From: Flavobacterium tegetincola DSM 22377
Lineage (GTDB): Bacteria > Bacteroidota > Bacteroidia > Flavobacteriales > Flavobacteriaceae
Direction: 5' to 3'
Assembly (NCBI RefSeq): GCF_000425485.1
Contig: NZ_AUDN01000020.1
Span: 86,941 to 150,940 of the forward strand
Length of the DNA: 64,000 nucleotides
The translations under genes and the position numbers were made by a program. Below are positions 33,860 to 42,224 of this stretch, piece after piece; position 1 is the first letter of the stretch; the number at the start of each line of letters is the position of its first letter. The notes beneath the pieces were generated by a model, which was not told where the DNA came from, did no database searches, and saw only the letters and a program-made list of their open reading frames with translations.

Positions 33860-33930
33860 TTTACTTCCTATTTGATAGATTGTACTTAGTATAAAGTTAT
33901 TGTTTTCTCAAATTAACGCGGTTCTCGTGA

Positions 33931-33938
33931 TAATTTTG
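33931..33938 (+). promoter_or_regulatory. -7 promoter element for the CoADR-like gene
   Basis: TAATTTTG, 50 bp upstream of the ATG at 33989. Confidence 0.4.
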
Positions 33939-33988
33939 TAAATTTCTATACAAATATTTTGCTATTAAAAATTTGAATAAAAATTACT

Positions 33989-35344
33989 ATGAAAAAAACA
34001 AAACTAGTCGTGATAGGTGGCGATGCCGCTGGAATGTCGGCAGCATCAAAAGTGAGAAGAGAACAACCTGATTTTGAAATTATCGTTTTTGAAAAGTCGG
34101 AATACACCTCGTATTCAGCGTGCGGAATTCCATATTTTATTTCCGGAAAGGTAGAAGAGTTGGACGAGTTAATAGTGCGATCTCCAACTCAATTTATTGA
34201 AAAGTATAACATTCAAGCCAAAACACTTCATGAAGTTTTAGAAGTAGACACGGATCAGAACAGAATTTTGGTCTGCAACCGTAAAGACAAAACTCAATTT
34301 TGGGAATCGTATGATGCGCTCTTAATTGCCACAGGTGGAAAAGCGTTTTGCCCTGAAGTTAAAAATCATACAGCAAATGGAATCTTTGGAATTCAGACGC
34401 TGACTAGTGGTAGTAAGGTGGACACTTTTTTAAAGAAGCATCAACCTAAAAGTGCTGTAATTATTGGAGGTGGCTACATTGGTTTAGAAATGGCAGAAGC
34501 CTTAATTTTGAGAGGAATGAAAGTAACAATCGTGGATAGAGCTCCAGAAGTAATGTCTACTTTAGATCCCGATATGGGAAAAAAAGTACATGAAGCCTTA
34601 GAAAATTTGGGAGTAGAAATTTTCAATTCGGAATCACTTGATCACTTCGAAGAGAAAGACGGGTTGGTATCAGCCGTGGTTACGGACAAACAAACGATCA
34701 AGACCAACTTAGTGATTTTAGGAATGGGAACCGCTCCAAATACTTCGTTCTTGATTAATTCTAATATTGAATTATCGGAGAAGAAAGCCATTAAAGTCAA
34801 TGACAAGCAGCAAACGAATGTTAAGAATGTTTGGTCTGCAGGAGATTGTGCAGAAACGTTACATTTGGTAAGTAATAAACCATTTTACATCGCTTTGGGA
34901 ACTGTGGCCAATAAGACAGGTTTAGTTGCAGGAACCAACATTGCTGGTGGCGATTTAAAATTTCCAGGAGTTGTGGCCACAGCCGTTTGCAAAATTTGCG
35001 TGCATGAAATAGCAAGAACTGGATTGTTAGAAAAAGAATGTGTAGACTTAAAAATTGATTTTGTATCAACTATTATCAAGTCTAAAACACGGGCACATTA
35101 TTATCCTGAGGCAAAAGATATTTTTGTCAAATTAATTGCTGAGAAAGGAACGGGTAAGTTGCTTGGAGGACAGATTATTGGTGAAGAAGGAGCTGCAAAA
35201 AGGATTGATGTACTAGCAACCGCTTTGACTTATAAACTTACTTTGCAAAACATTATAGATCTAGATTTGTCTTATGCACCACCATTTTCGCCTGTTTGGG
35301 ATCCCGTTCAAACTGCTGCGCGAAAATTAATTGGTATGATTTGA
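33989..35344 (+). CDS. CoA-disulfide reductase/NADH oxidase-like flavoprotein
   Basis: A 451-residue FAD-dependent pyridine nucleotide-disulfide oxidoreductase. The FAD site VVIGGDAAGMSAASKVRR (7-24) is followed by YTSYSACGIPYF with a single redox Cys45, the mark of CoA-disulfide reductases and related NADH oxidases, which lack the CxxxxC pair of glutathione reductase. IIGGGYIGLEMAEAL binds NAD(P)H, and WSAGDCAE is the second FAD contact. There is no fused rhodanese domain. It probably reduces CoA disulfide or a persulfide in the cytoplasm, or oxygen to water; the choice cannot be made here. Confidence 0.88.
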   Translation: MKKTKLVVIGGDAAGMSAASKVRREQPDFEIIVFEKSEYTSYSACGIPYFISGKVEELDELIVRSPTQFIEKYNIQAKTLHEVLEVDTDQNRILVCNRKDKTQFWESYDALLIATGGKAFCPEVKNHTANGIFGIQTLTSGSKVDTFLKKHQPKSAVIIGGGYIGLEMAEALILRGMKVTIVDRAPEVMSTLDPDMGKKVHEALENLGVEIFNSESLDHFEEKDGLVSAVVTDKQTIKTNLVILGMGTAPNTSFLINSNIELSEKKAIKVNDKQQTNVKNVWSAGDCAETLHLVSNKPFYIALGTVANKTGLVAGTNIAGGDLKFPGVVATAVCKICVHEIARTGLLEKECVDLKIDFVSTIIKSKTRAHYYPEAKDIFVKLIAEKGTGKLLGGQIIGEEGAAKRIDVLATALTYKLTLQNIIDLDLSYAPPFSPVWDPVQTAARKLIGMI

Positions 35345-35399
35345 TTTCAAGTTATTTGATATTTTAATAACTCATAATATAAATTACATTTCATTAAAA

Positions 35400-35423
35400 A
35401 ACCCACGGCTAGTACCGTGGGTT
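35400..35423. terminator. Bidirectional terminator, ACCCACGG type
   Basis: AACCCACGG/CCGTGGGTT with a 6-base loop between convergent CoADR-like and dsbD genes. The same CCCACGG/CCGTGGG stem is at 45117-45134. Confidence 0.8.
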
Positions 35424-35454
35424 AATTTTTAGAACCGTAATTTAAGTGCTTACT

Positions 35455-37527
35455 TTATTTTTTAAAGTTTGCAATTCCTTCTCGTAACCACGATTTGTAT
35501 TCTTCAACTTCAGGTGTATAACCCACTGGTTTATTTAAATTTTCTTCGTCATGACCCATTAAGATATAATACGGCTGAATGTTCGCTTTGTATTTTGTAA
35601 TGGCAAAATCACTCCACTTTTTTCCACAAGTATCAATCTCTTTTCCATTTGCATTTACAAAGACTTGATCAGCAGGTAACGGAGTACGATCATCTACGTA
35701 CAGAGAAATCAATACAACTTCACCTTTTAAAATTGATAAAATTTCTGGTTTAGACCATACTTTTTCTTCCATTCTTCGGCAATTTACACAGGTAACGCCA
35801 GTAAAATCAATCATTACAGGTTTGTTTACTTTTTTGGCATAAGCCAAACCATCGTCATAATTGTGAAAGGCGACGATGTTATGTGGTCCATATTGAGCAT
35901 GGTCTGGTAAACTTTCTGCCGTTGTTGCAGCGGCTGCAGAAGCTTTAGAGCCTACACCGTTTGGACTTTCACTATAACTCATAGGTGGTGGAAAACCGCT
36001 TATAATATTTAAAGGTGCACCCCAAAGACCAGGAATTAAGTAGACTGTAAATGTAAGGGTCAACAACCCTAGTAAAAGTCTTCCAACTGATATATTAGAA
36101 ATGGGACTGTCGTGTGGCAAAGTAATTTTCCCCAAAAGGTACAGACTTAACCCACCAAAAATAGCAATCCATACGGCAATAAATGTTTCGCGTTCCAATA
36201 AATGCCAGTCCATTACTAAATCTGCCATCGATAAGAATTTAAATGCTAAAGCCAATTCGATAAAACCAAATACCACTTTCACAGTATTTAACCAGCCGCC
36301 TGATTTAGGCAAGCTTCCCATCATACTTGGAAATAATGCAAAAATCACAAAAGGAAATGCAAGGCCTACGCCAAATCCAAACATAGCAATTGTCAGTAAA
36401 GTTGCACCACCATCTGTAGATAAAACGCCACCAATAACAGCTCCTAGAGCAGGTCCCGTACATGAAAAAGAAACAATAATTAGGGTTAAAGCCATGAAGA
36501 AAATCCCAGCAAAACCACCTTTATTTGAAGCATTATCTACTTTGTTTGCCAATGAAGAAGGCATTGTAATCTCGAACGCACCTAAAAATGAAATAGCAAA
36601 AACTAAGAAGATGATAAAGAAAAAGATGTTCAAGTAAGGATTAGTAGAAATCTCATAAAAAATATCTGGACTTAAACTTTGGAAGATGTGGAATGGTAAA
36701 GAAATCAAAACATAAATCATGATGATGAAAAACCCGTACATCAATGCATTAATTCGGCCCTTTTTCTTATCACCACCTGCACTTTGCTTCAAGAAAAAGC
36801 TTACAGTCATTGGTATCATTGGAAAAACACAAGGTGTGAATGTTACTAAAATTCCCGCCAAAAGTGTTCCTAAAAATAACAACCAGAGATTAATTTCATC
36901 TGATTTTTGTTCCTCAGTAACAGGTGCTGGAGTTTCTGTTGTAGCTGTATCAGGTTGGTCTGCCGCTTTCATCGTTTCTACATCAGAAGTATCAACAGTA
37001 CTTTTGTTTGAAATAGGCACAATTGGCTCAATGGATGATTCGTCTGTGTCGGCTACTACAGCTTTTTCAGTGATTTTTAATACGGGCAATTTAAAAATCA
37101 AATCTTTATCTTGCTGAATACACTGTTCCTTGCAAACTTGGTAATACAGATTAACTCTTATTTCTTTTAACTTAGGATTGGTGATTTTTACAACTTGCTT
37201 AAATTGAGCCGATTTTGCAAAGTAATATTCATCTACTTCAAAAATGTCATTGAATACTTTTTTGTAGGGACTTTCGATTGTTTTGCCTACGGTAGCGTAA
37301 TTTCCTTTGGTGTCTTTATAGGTAAATTCAAATGGCAAAGAACCACCATCAGGAGTATATTGCGAATACATGTGCCATTCGTCTTCTATTGTTGCACTCA
37401 TGATCAGCTCAAACTCAGTGTCTGATTTTTGAACCACTTTGGTTTTCCACTTTACAGGATCTAAAATTTGAGCGGACAAGGAATGAACTGCAAAAAAAGC
37501 TAGTAGAATATAAAGTAATTTTTTCAT
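35455..37527 (-). CDS. dsbD: Protein-disulfide reductase DsbD (cytochrome c biogenesis transmembrane protein)
   Basis: Carries reducing power from cytoplasmic thioredoxin to periplasmic thiols. The 690-residue protein is built in three parts. Signal peptide 1-20 and an N-terminal immunoglobulin-like domain contain YYQVCKEQC (Cys132, Cys136). Then a membrane domain of about eight helices carries the paired cysteines in TFTPCVFPMIP and SFSCTGPALGA. A C-terminal thioredoxin-like domain has TGVTCVNCRRME (Cys580, Cys583). A Thr/Glu/Pro-rich linker separates the first two parts. It overlaps tilS by 4 bp (ATGA) and ends a pabB-tilS-dsbD unit. It could supply electrons to the exported MsrB. Confidence 0.96.
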   Translation of the reverse strand: MKKLLYILLAFFAVHSLSAQILDPVKWKTKVVQKSDTEFELIMSATIEDEWHMYSQYTPDGGSLPFEFTYKDTKGNYATVGKTIESPYKKVFNDIFEVDEYYFAKSAQFKQVVKITNPKLKEIRVNLYYQVCKEQCIQQDKDLIFKLPVLKITEKAVVADTDESSIEPIVPISNKSTVDTSDVETMKAADQPDTATTETPAPVTEEQKSDEINLWLLFLGTLLAGILVTFTPCVFPMIPMTVSFFLKQSAGGDKKKGRINALMYGFFIIMIYVLISLPFHIFQSLSPDIFYEISTNPYLNIFFFIIFLVFAISFLGAFEITMPSSLANKVDNASNKGGFAGIFFMALTLIIVSFSCTGPALGAVIGGVLSTDGGATLLTIAMFGFGVGLAFPFVIFALFPSMMGSLPKSGGWLNTVKVVFGFIELALAFKFLSMADLVMDWHLLERETFIAVWIAIFGGLSLYLLGKITLPHDSPISNISVGRLLLGLLTLTFTVYLIPGLWGAPLNIISGFPPPMSYSESPNGVGSKASAAAATTAESLPDHAQYGPHNIVAFHNYDDGLAYAKKVNKPVMIDFTGVTCVNCRRMEEKVWSKPEILSILKGEVVLISLYVDDRTPLPADQVFVNANGKEIDTCGKKWSDFAITKYKANIQPYYILMGHDEENLNKPVGYTPEVEEYKSWLREGIANFKK

Positions 37528-38834
37528 TGTATTAAATCAATTTGTAATAGGGTTGTTGTTGTGTTACTAATTTTAAATCGTTCATCAGCTCTTAATCCTA
37601 CTACCCAAATAATTTCGGTTCCAGAACATAAAAGCCACGCATTTTCTTTTTCTATTTGGGAAAGTTTCTCATCTTTAAAAAATTTACTAACTTTTTTAGA
37701 CTTGCCATTCATTCCCAAAGGATGAAAAATATCGCCTGTTTTCCAACGTCGCAAAGTCAGTGGATAACTCAATTTTTCGTCATCGACAAATATAGTTTTA
37801 TTTGTACTATAAAAAGGTTTTGAAACTTTACATAAAAGCAGTTTTATGTGAAAATTAACTTCGGCCGTTCCTTTATGAATACGAAACTCAGAAGTACTAT
37901 TCCCGATTTTCGGAGCAATTATTAGATAGTTTCTGTTTTTAAGCAATTGATACTGCTCAGAAAGAATTTTTTTACCAGATTCTGCATCTACGAGGTCATA
38001 GATGTCTTGCCAAGCAGTAAAACCCAAAGGCTGAAGCCACTGATACAAGTACGCTTTATAGTTTGGGAGGAGTTTTAGTTCTTCAATATTTATTTTCTTA
38101 TAATCCACTTCATCTTCAACTACTTTTTTGTAAACAATACGCGAAGCATCATCAACTAAAGATTGTGCTTGCTGCAGGTTTTGTAAAGTTTGCTGAAATG
38201 AATTGGAAAAGGAAGGATTTAGCTCACGCAAAATAGGAGCGAGGTGGTGTCTGATTTTATTTCTTACGTAATAATCGGTTGCATTTGAAGCGTCTTCGCG
38301 CCAATTGATATTATTAACCTTGGCAAATTTTTCAATATCACTTCTGCTAAAATTTAACAATGGACGAATAATTTTATCATTTTGTAGCGGAATGCCGGTC
38401 AGTCCATCGATACCAGTTCCACGGGAAAGATTAATGATAAAGGTTTCAACACTGTCGTCCAAATGGTGAGCCGTAGCAATAAAGTCAAAATTTTCTTTTT
38501 GTAAAACTTCGTAGAAATAGTCGTAACGCAATTTTCGAGCGGCTATTTGGGTAGATAATTTGTAATCTGTGGCAAATGCCTTTGTGTCAAAACTAGTAGT
38601 AAAAAACTGAATATTATTTTCTAAACAATACGCTTCAACAAATTTTTGATCCAAATCACTCTCAGTAGCTCGAAGATTAAAATTACAATGTACGATTGAA
38701 AAATTCAAGTTGCTTTTTAGAAATAATGCTGCAAGTACGATACTGTCAATGCCACCACTCACGGCCAAAAGCAAGTGCTTAGAATGGATTGAAGGAAAAT
38801 GGTGTACAATATTATTTTGAAATTTTAATAGCAT
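37524..38834 (-). CDS. tilS: tRNA(Ile)-lysidine synthase
   Basis: Converts C34 of the tRNA(Ile) CAU anticodon to lysidine, switching its identity from Met to Ile. The ATG at 38834 is preferred to the in-frame TTG two codons upstream, giving 436 residues. The PP-loop SGGIDS (26-31) binds ATP; HCNFNLRATESDLDQ and ATAHHLDDSVETFIINLSRGTGIDGL are diagnostic, and the C-terminal domain (WKTGDIFHPLGMNGKSKKVSKFF) contacts tRNA. It is essential in most bacteria. It starts 23 bp after pabB and its stop overlaps the dsbD start. Confidence 0.96.
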   Translation of the reverse strand: MLLKFQNNIVHHFPSIHSKHLLLAVSGGIDSIVLAALFLKSNLNFSIVHCNFNLRATESDLDQKFVEAYCLENNIQFFTTSFDTKAFATDYKLSTQIAARKLRYDYFYEVLQKENFDFIATAHHLDDSVETFIINLSRGTGIDGLTGIPLQNDKIIRPLLNFSRSDIEKFAKVNNINWREDASNATDYYVRNKIRHHLAPILRELNPSFSNSFQQTLQNLQQAQSLVDDASRIVYKKVVEDEVDYKKINIEELKLLPNYKAYLYQWLQPLGFTAWQDIYDLVDAESGKKILSEQYQLLKNRNYLIIAPKIGNSTSEFRIHKGTAEVNFHIKLLLCKVSKPFYSTNKTIFVDDEKLSYPLTLRRWKTGDIFHPLGMNGKSKKVSKFFKDEKLSQIEKENAWLLCSGTEIIWVVGLRADERFKISNTTTTLLQIDLIQ

Positions 38835-38857
38835 GTTCAAAAATACTAAATTTATAT

Positions 38858-40159
38858 CTAAAGCACTTCGCTATCATTCAAAACAAGACGCATTGCTCGT
38901 GCTTTTAAAAGACATTCCTCATATTCTTTTTCAGGTTCGGACTTTGAAGTTATCGCGCTTCCCACTGAAAATGAAGCATAATTTTCAGTTGCGTTATACA
39001 AAATACTTCGAATGACTACGTTAAAGTCAAAATCGTTTTCAGGAGTAAAATAACCAATGGCGCCACTGTACAATCCTCTTTTGGTTTCTTCCAATTCTTC
39101 AATAACTTGCATTGCCGAAATTTTTGGTGCACCAGTCATGCTTCCCATGGGAAACGTAGATTTTATAACATCTACAGCCGAATATTCAGGATTTAAGTTT
39201 GAGGTAATAGTAGAAATCATTTGATGTACTTGTTTAAAAGAGTAAATTTTGCATAACTCTTCTACTTCAACTGAATTTTTTTGAGCTGTTTTAGATAAAT
39301 CATTTCGTACTAAGTCCACAATCATTATATTTTCGGAACGCTCTTTTGGGTCATTTGATAAATGAATTTTGCTCAATTCGTCGTCATCTTTATTGACAAA
39401 ACGAGGTGATGTTCCTTTTATCGGTTGCGAAATACACTTTTCTCCTACTTTCTTTAAGTAGCGTTCTGGGGATGCAGAAAAGGCAAAATGCTTGTTGTTC
39501 TTCAGAAAAGCCGAGAAGGGTGCTTGTGATATTTTATTTAAATCGTCGTAAGTAGTTACGGGATCTAGTATTATTTCCGTAGCAAAAAATTCCATGCAAA
39601 AATTGGCCTCATAAATAATTCCTTTATGAATGTATTCCAGCATTTTCTCAGTTTTTTGAAGATACTCTGTTTTTGAGATTTTTTGTTGAATAGTAATTTC
39701 AGGTTTATTTGATTCCAACGTAGTTTCCAAGTGAATAATTTCCTGATAATCGGATTCCATTTCATCTGCACAAACATTGAGGTATAGAAATTCAAGTTGA
39801 TTACCCTTAATGAAAATCAATTTCTTAGGTTGAAAAAAAAACAAATCGGGAAACTGCAGTCCATCGTTATTATTGGACGTTAATTTTTCAGTATCATTTT
39901 TTAAATCATATGATAAATAGCCAAAAAGCCAGTCTTTTGTGGTTTTCTGATAAATATTTAAATCCTCAAACGCATTTATAAAATCAGTCTGAATGGATGT
40001 AAAAGCGTCAGTGGCTAAAATGCAGTCGAAAGTAGAGTATTCGGAATTACTCTTATTGGAATCCAGAAAAATAATTTCTCTAAATTGCTGACTCCATTGT
40101 AATAATTGTTTTTTTACAAGGTCAGCATTTTCAACTGTTTGAATAAAAGTAGTTCTCAA
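38858..40159 (-). CDS. pabB: Aminodeoxychorismate synthase component I (chorismate-binding)
   Basis: Makes 4-amino-4-deoxychorismate for p-aminobenzoate and folate. The 433-residue reading starts at a TTG at 40159 (RTTFIQTVENADLV), because the longer frame to a TTG at 40183 begins inside the -7 element. Chorismate-binding signatures are the IKGTSPR turn, DPKERSENIMIVDLVRNDL, FKQVHQMISTI, FPMGSMTGAPKISAM and RGLYSGAIGY. Anthranilate synthase component I (trpE) is related but lacks the overall pattern seen here, and no trp gene is near. A separate glutaminase (pabA) would be elsewhere. It heads pabB-tilS-dsbD. Confidence 0.88.
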   Translation of the reverse strand: MRTTFIQTVENADLVKKQLLQWSQQFREIIFLDSNKSNSEYSTFDCILATDAFTSIQTDFINAFEDLNIYQKTTKDWLFGYLSYDLKNDTEKLTSNNNDGLQFPDLFFFQPKKLIFIKGNQLEFLYLNVCADEMESDYQEIIHLETTLESNKPEITIQQKISKTEYLQKTEKMLEYIHKGIIYEANFCMEFFATEIILDPVTTYDDLNKISQAPFSAFLKNNKHFAFSASPERYLKKVGEKCISQPIKGTSPRFVNKDDDELSKIHLSNDPKERSENIMIVDLVRNDLSKTAQKNSVEVEELCKIYSFKQVHQMISTITSNLNPEYSAVDVIKSTFPMGSMTGAPKISAMQVIEELEETKRGLYSGAIGYFTPENDFDFNVVIRSILYNATENYASFSVGSAITSKSEPEKEYEECLLKARAMRLVLNDSEVL

Positions 40160-40180
40160 GGTCGGTATTATTTTAAACCT

Positions 40181-40188
40181 CAAATTTA
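40181..40188 (-). promoter_or_regulatory. -7 promoter element for pabB-tilS-dsbD
   Basis: The minus strand reads TAAATTTG at 40188-40181. Its last three bases are the TTG at 40183, so that TTG cannot be the translation start of this transcript; the next TTG at 40159 leaves a leader of about 15 bases. Confidence 0.5.
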
Positions 40189-40207
40189 CATTAAAACAAG
40201 TGTAAAA

Positions 40208-40237
40208 AAAAACTCCTCAAAATTTTGAGGAGTTTTT
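40208..40237 (-). terminator. Terminator of the T9SS protein gene
   Basis: AAAAACTCCTCAAAA/TTTTGAGGAGTTTTT, a perfect palindrome 16 bp after the stop at 40254. An almost identical copy follows the relic at 41595-41622. Confidence 0.9.
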
Positions 40238-40253
40238 AATAAAATGTTTTGAA

Positions 40254-41354
40254 CTATTGTTTCAAGAATTTCTTTGTAACCGTATTTTCACCTGAAGTGA
40301 TACTAATTAAATATAGACCTGATGATAAGTCATTTACATCAATTTGTGCGTCAGAAACATTATTAAATGTTTTAGTAAAAATTTGACGACCGTTTAAGTC
40401 TAGAACCTTAGCAGAGTTGATTGTTTCTGAACCTTTGATAGCAAGGTTTAATACATCAGCAGCTGGATTTGGATAAACCGAAATTACATCATTTCCAACA
40501 ATGTCAAAATTAGAAGAGCTCAATAAAGTACTTGTTGCAGAAGCTCTTGAAATATAATTATCAAATATGATTGTAGAAGTAGCAGTGTTTGCAGGAACAG
40601 GTGGCGTAGCTGCAGCATTGGCGCTTACGGCAACTTGAAGATAATCAACTTCTGTTGGTGTCATATTTGGAATTCTATTTGCCTCTGGAAGACTGATTGG
40701 AGCGGCTGATGGACTTGTTTTCCACATTGCTTCTCCTGTAATTGTGTTGTAGGAACAACCAATGGTATACCAAGTATTTGATGCAAGTACTAATGGTGTT
40801 GTTCCCAAATTAATTAAAAACGTACCATTTGTAGCTCCGTTTGCAGCATAAGCAACTCCTGATAAAACTCTAGTATTAGTTGAATAGGCAAATCCAACAG
40901 GTGTTCTTGTAGTAGGAATGTCTTGTACTAGTTGGATACCATATAACCTCATTCCAACTTGTGTTCTACTTTCAGTTTCAGCACCAGTAAAAAAATCATA
41001 TTCGATTTCAATGATATTATTTCCAGCAGTTCTGTTTGCCCATGATACATCTAAGCCGTTTTTCCACATGTAGCGTGATCCTTTGTCGCCATTTGGACTT
41101 GTAATTTGTAGGCCATTTGTACCCATATTCCCATTGCTAACCACTTGGAAGTTCGTCACCGCGGCGTTAGTAGATGTTGTAGGTTCTGTTCCATTTGAGG
41201 AAAGAGTCAGCCAAGATCCTTGCCCAGGCGTGTTGGCTGTAAAGTCCGTTGACATATTTCCAATAGTATATGTATTAAAATTCTCAGATTGTAATGTTTG
41301 AGAAAACGCAATCGAAGAGGCTACTAATGTTAATGATAGTAAAATTCTTTTCAT
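40254..41354 (-). CDS. Extracellular protein with T9SS type A sorting domain
   Basis: A 366-residue protein exported by Sec and then by the type IX secretion system. Residues 1-19 are a signal peptide ending IAFSQ. Residues 20-290 form an extracellular beta-rich domain (SENFNTYTIGNMSTDF, FDNYISRAS) resembling lectin-like or concanavalin-like folds; no catalytic motif is apparent. Residues about 290-366 are a type A C-terminal sorting domain: VYPNPAADVLNLAI, DLNGRQIFTKTF, DLSSGLYLISI, and the basic terminus TKKFLKQ. The domain would be cleaved or anchored at the surface. A second, broken copy of the same C-terminal domain lies 290 bp upstream. Confidence 0.95.
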   Translation of the reverse strand: MKRILLSLTLVASSIAFSQTLQSENFNTYTIGNMSTDFTANTPGQGSWLTLSSNGTEPTTSTNAAVTNFQVVSNGNMGTNGLQITSPNGDKGSRYMWKNGLDVSWANRTAGNNIIEIEYDFFTGAETESRTQVGMRLYGIQLVQDIPTTRTPVGFAYSTNTRVLSGVAYAANGATNGTFLINLGTTPLVLASNTWYTIGCSYNTITGEAMWKTSPSAAPISLPEANRIPNMTPTEVDYLQVAVSANAAATPPVPANTATSTIIFDNYISRASATSTLLSSSNFDIVGNDVISVYPNPAADVLNLAIKGSETINSAKVLDLNGRQIFTKTFNNVSDAQIDVNDLSSGLYLISITSGENTVTKKFLKQ

Positions 41355-41377
41355 TTTTAAACTTTTTTAAATTGTTC

Positions 41378-41385
41378 CAAAATTA
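41378..41385 (-). promoter_or_regulatory. -7 promoter element for the T9SS protein gene
   Basis: The minus strand reads TAATTTTG, 24 bp upstream of the ATG at 41354. Confidence 0.45.
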
Positions 41386-41594
41386 ATCAATTTTATGTAC
41401 AAATTACATTTGAATTGTGAGATTTTTGAAAGTCTAAAATAAAGGTTATTAGTTTAAAAGTTTTGTTTATATTGTTGATTAATGTACATGGCTTCTCAAA
41501 AATATACTTATCGAGTTTTAATAGATTAAGTAAAAGTCAGATCTATAGATGTTGATTTGAGTAAGTTCCAATAGTGTTTAATATGGGTCAAAAA

Positions 41595-41622
41595 AAAACT
41601 CCTCAAAATTTTGAGGAGTTTT
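41595..41622 (-). terminator. Duplicated terminator after the T9SS relic
   Basis: AAAACTCCTCAAAA/TTTTGAGGAGTTTT is a perfect 14-bp palindrome, the same as the terminator at 40208-40237, 20 bp after the relic's stop codon. It shows that the copied unit included the terminator. Confidence 0.8.
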
Positions 41623-41641
41623 AATAAAAATAGTGTGAAAG

Positions 41642-41746
41642 TTATTGTTTCAAGAACTTCTTAGTGATCGATTTATCACCAGAAGTAATATTGATCAAGT
41701 ACATTCCCGAAGCTAAACTATTTACATTGATTTGTACATCAGAAAC
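41642..41746 (-). pseudogene. Relic of a second T9SS-sorted protein: C-terminal sorting domain only
   Basis: The minus strand encodes the last 34 residues of a type A sorting domain ending TKKFLKQ and a stop, with no start codon and an in-frame stop a few codons upstream. Compared with the intact neighbour, 23 of 33 residues are identical, with substitutions that keep the domain's character (SLASGMYLINI against DLSSGLYLISI). The downstream terminator is also duplicated. This is the remains of a tandem paralogue whose body has been lost. The 468-bp gap 41355-41822 holds nothing else recognisable. Confidence 0.85.
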
Positions 41747-41822
41747 ACGCGAAATTAGCAAATTTTAAATACAATCTGATTCTATTATGTTAAATTATTA
41801 AAAAGATAAACAGGAGTTTTTT

Positions 41823-42200
41823 CTACTTTAAAACATATATACTTAATATTCGATACACTTGATTAATGTTGTCTCCACCTTTTCCAAATTGTTTCTTTAT
41901 CGGTTCATCTTCATGCGACAACCAAATTTTCAATTCTGCATCTAAATCCATAATTCCAGCACTTTCTTTAGAGAATTTCTTGATACTAGAATAGGGGATA
42001 GAGAGATAATCCACTTTTGTTCCTACTAGTTGCTTTTCAGCCAAAATCAATCTTTTGTTGGTAAAAACAAACATATCACGAATCACTTTGAAAGCGCCTT
42101 CAATTGATTCCCCCTCGATTAAAAGCGGCAAAAATTCCTTCTCAACATCGTTTTTATTGGCCTCTGAGGCATTCCCTAAAATTGCATTAAATAATCCCAT
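41823..42200 (-). CDS. PH domain-containing protein (bacterial bPH_1 type)
   Basis: A 125-residue cytoplasmic protein. The sequence MGLFNAILGNASE leads into a bacterial pleckstrin-homology-like domain: LIEGESIEGAFKVIRDMFVFTNKRLILAEKQ, then VGTKVDYLSIPYSSIKKFSKESAG and LKIWLSH, the DUF1696/YvbH pattern. These domains are widespread, of unclear function and sometimes part of envelope-stress systems. It lies 24 bp upstream of the stop of the oxidase gene, reading away from the same direction, so the two may be cotranscribed. Confidence 0.85.
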   Translation of the reverse strand: MGLFNAILGNASEANKNDVEKEFLPLLIEGESIEGAFKVIRDMFVFTNKRLILAEKQLVGTKVDYLSIPYSSIKKFSKESAGIMDLDAELKIWLSHEDEPIKKQFGKGGDNINQVYRILSIYVLK

Positions 42201-42224
42201 AGTATTTTTATTATTAGTTGTTTT

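Noticed and set aside
36101..36637. A 178-codon open frame antisense to dsbD
   Set aside because: It is the mirror of the membrane-helix region of dsbD; its composition is explained by the hydrophobic codons of that gene, and it has no start signal or homology.
41642..41746. Short functional T9SS protein
   Set aside because: The frame has no start codon and meets an in-frame stop just upstream. It is the leftover C-terminus of a lost paralogue.
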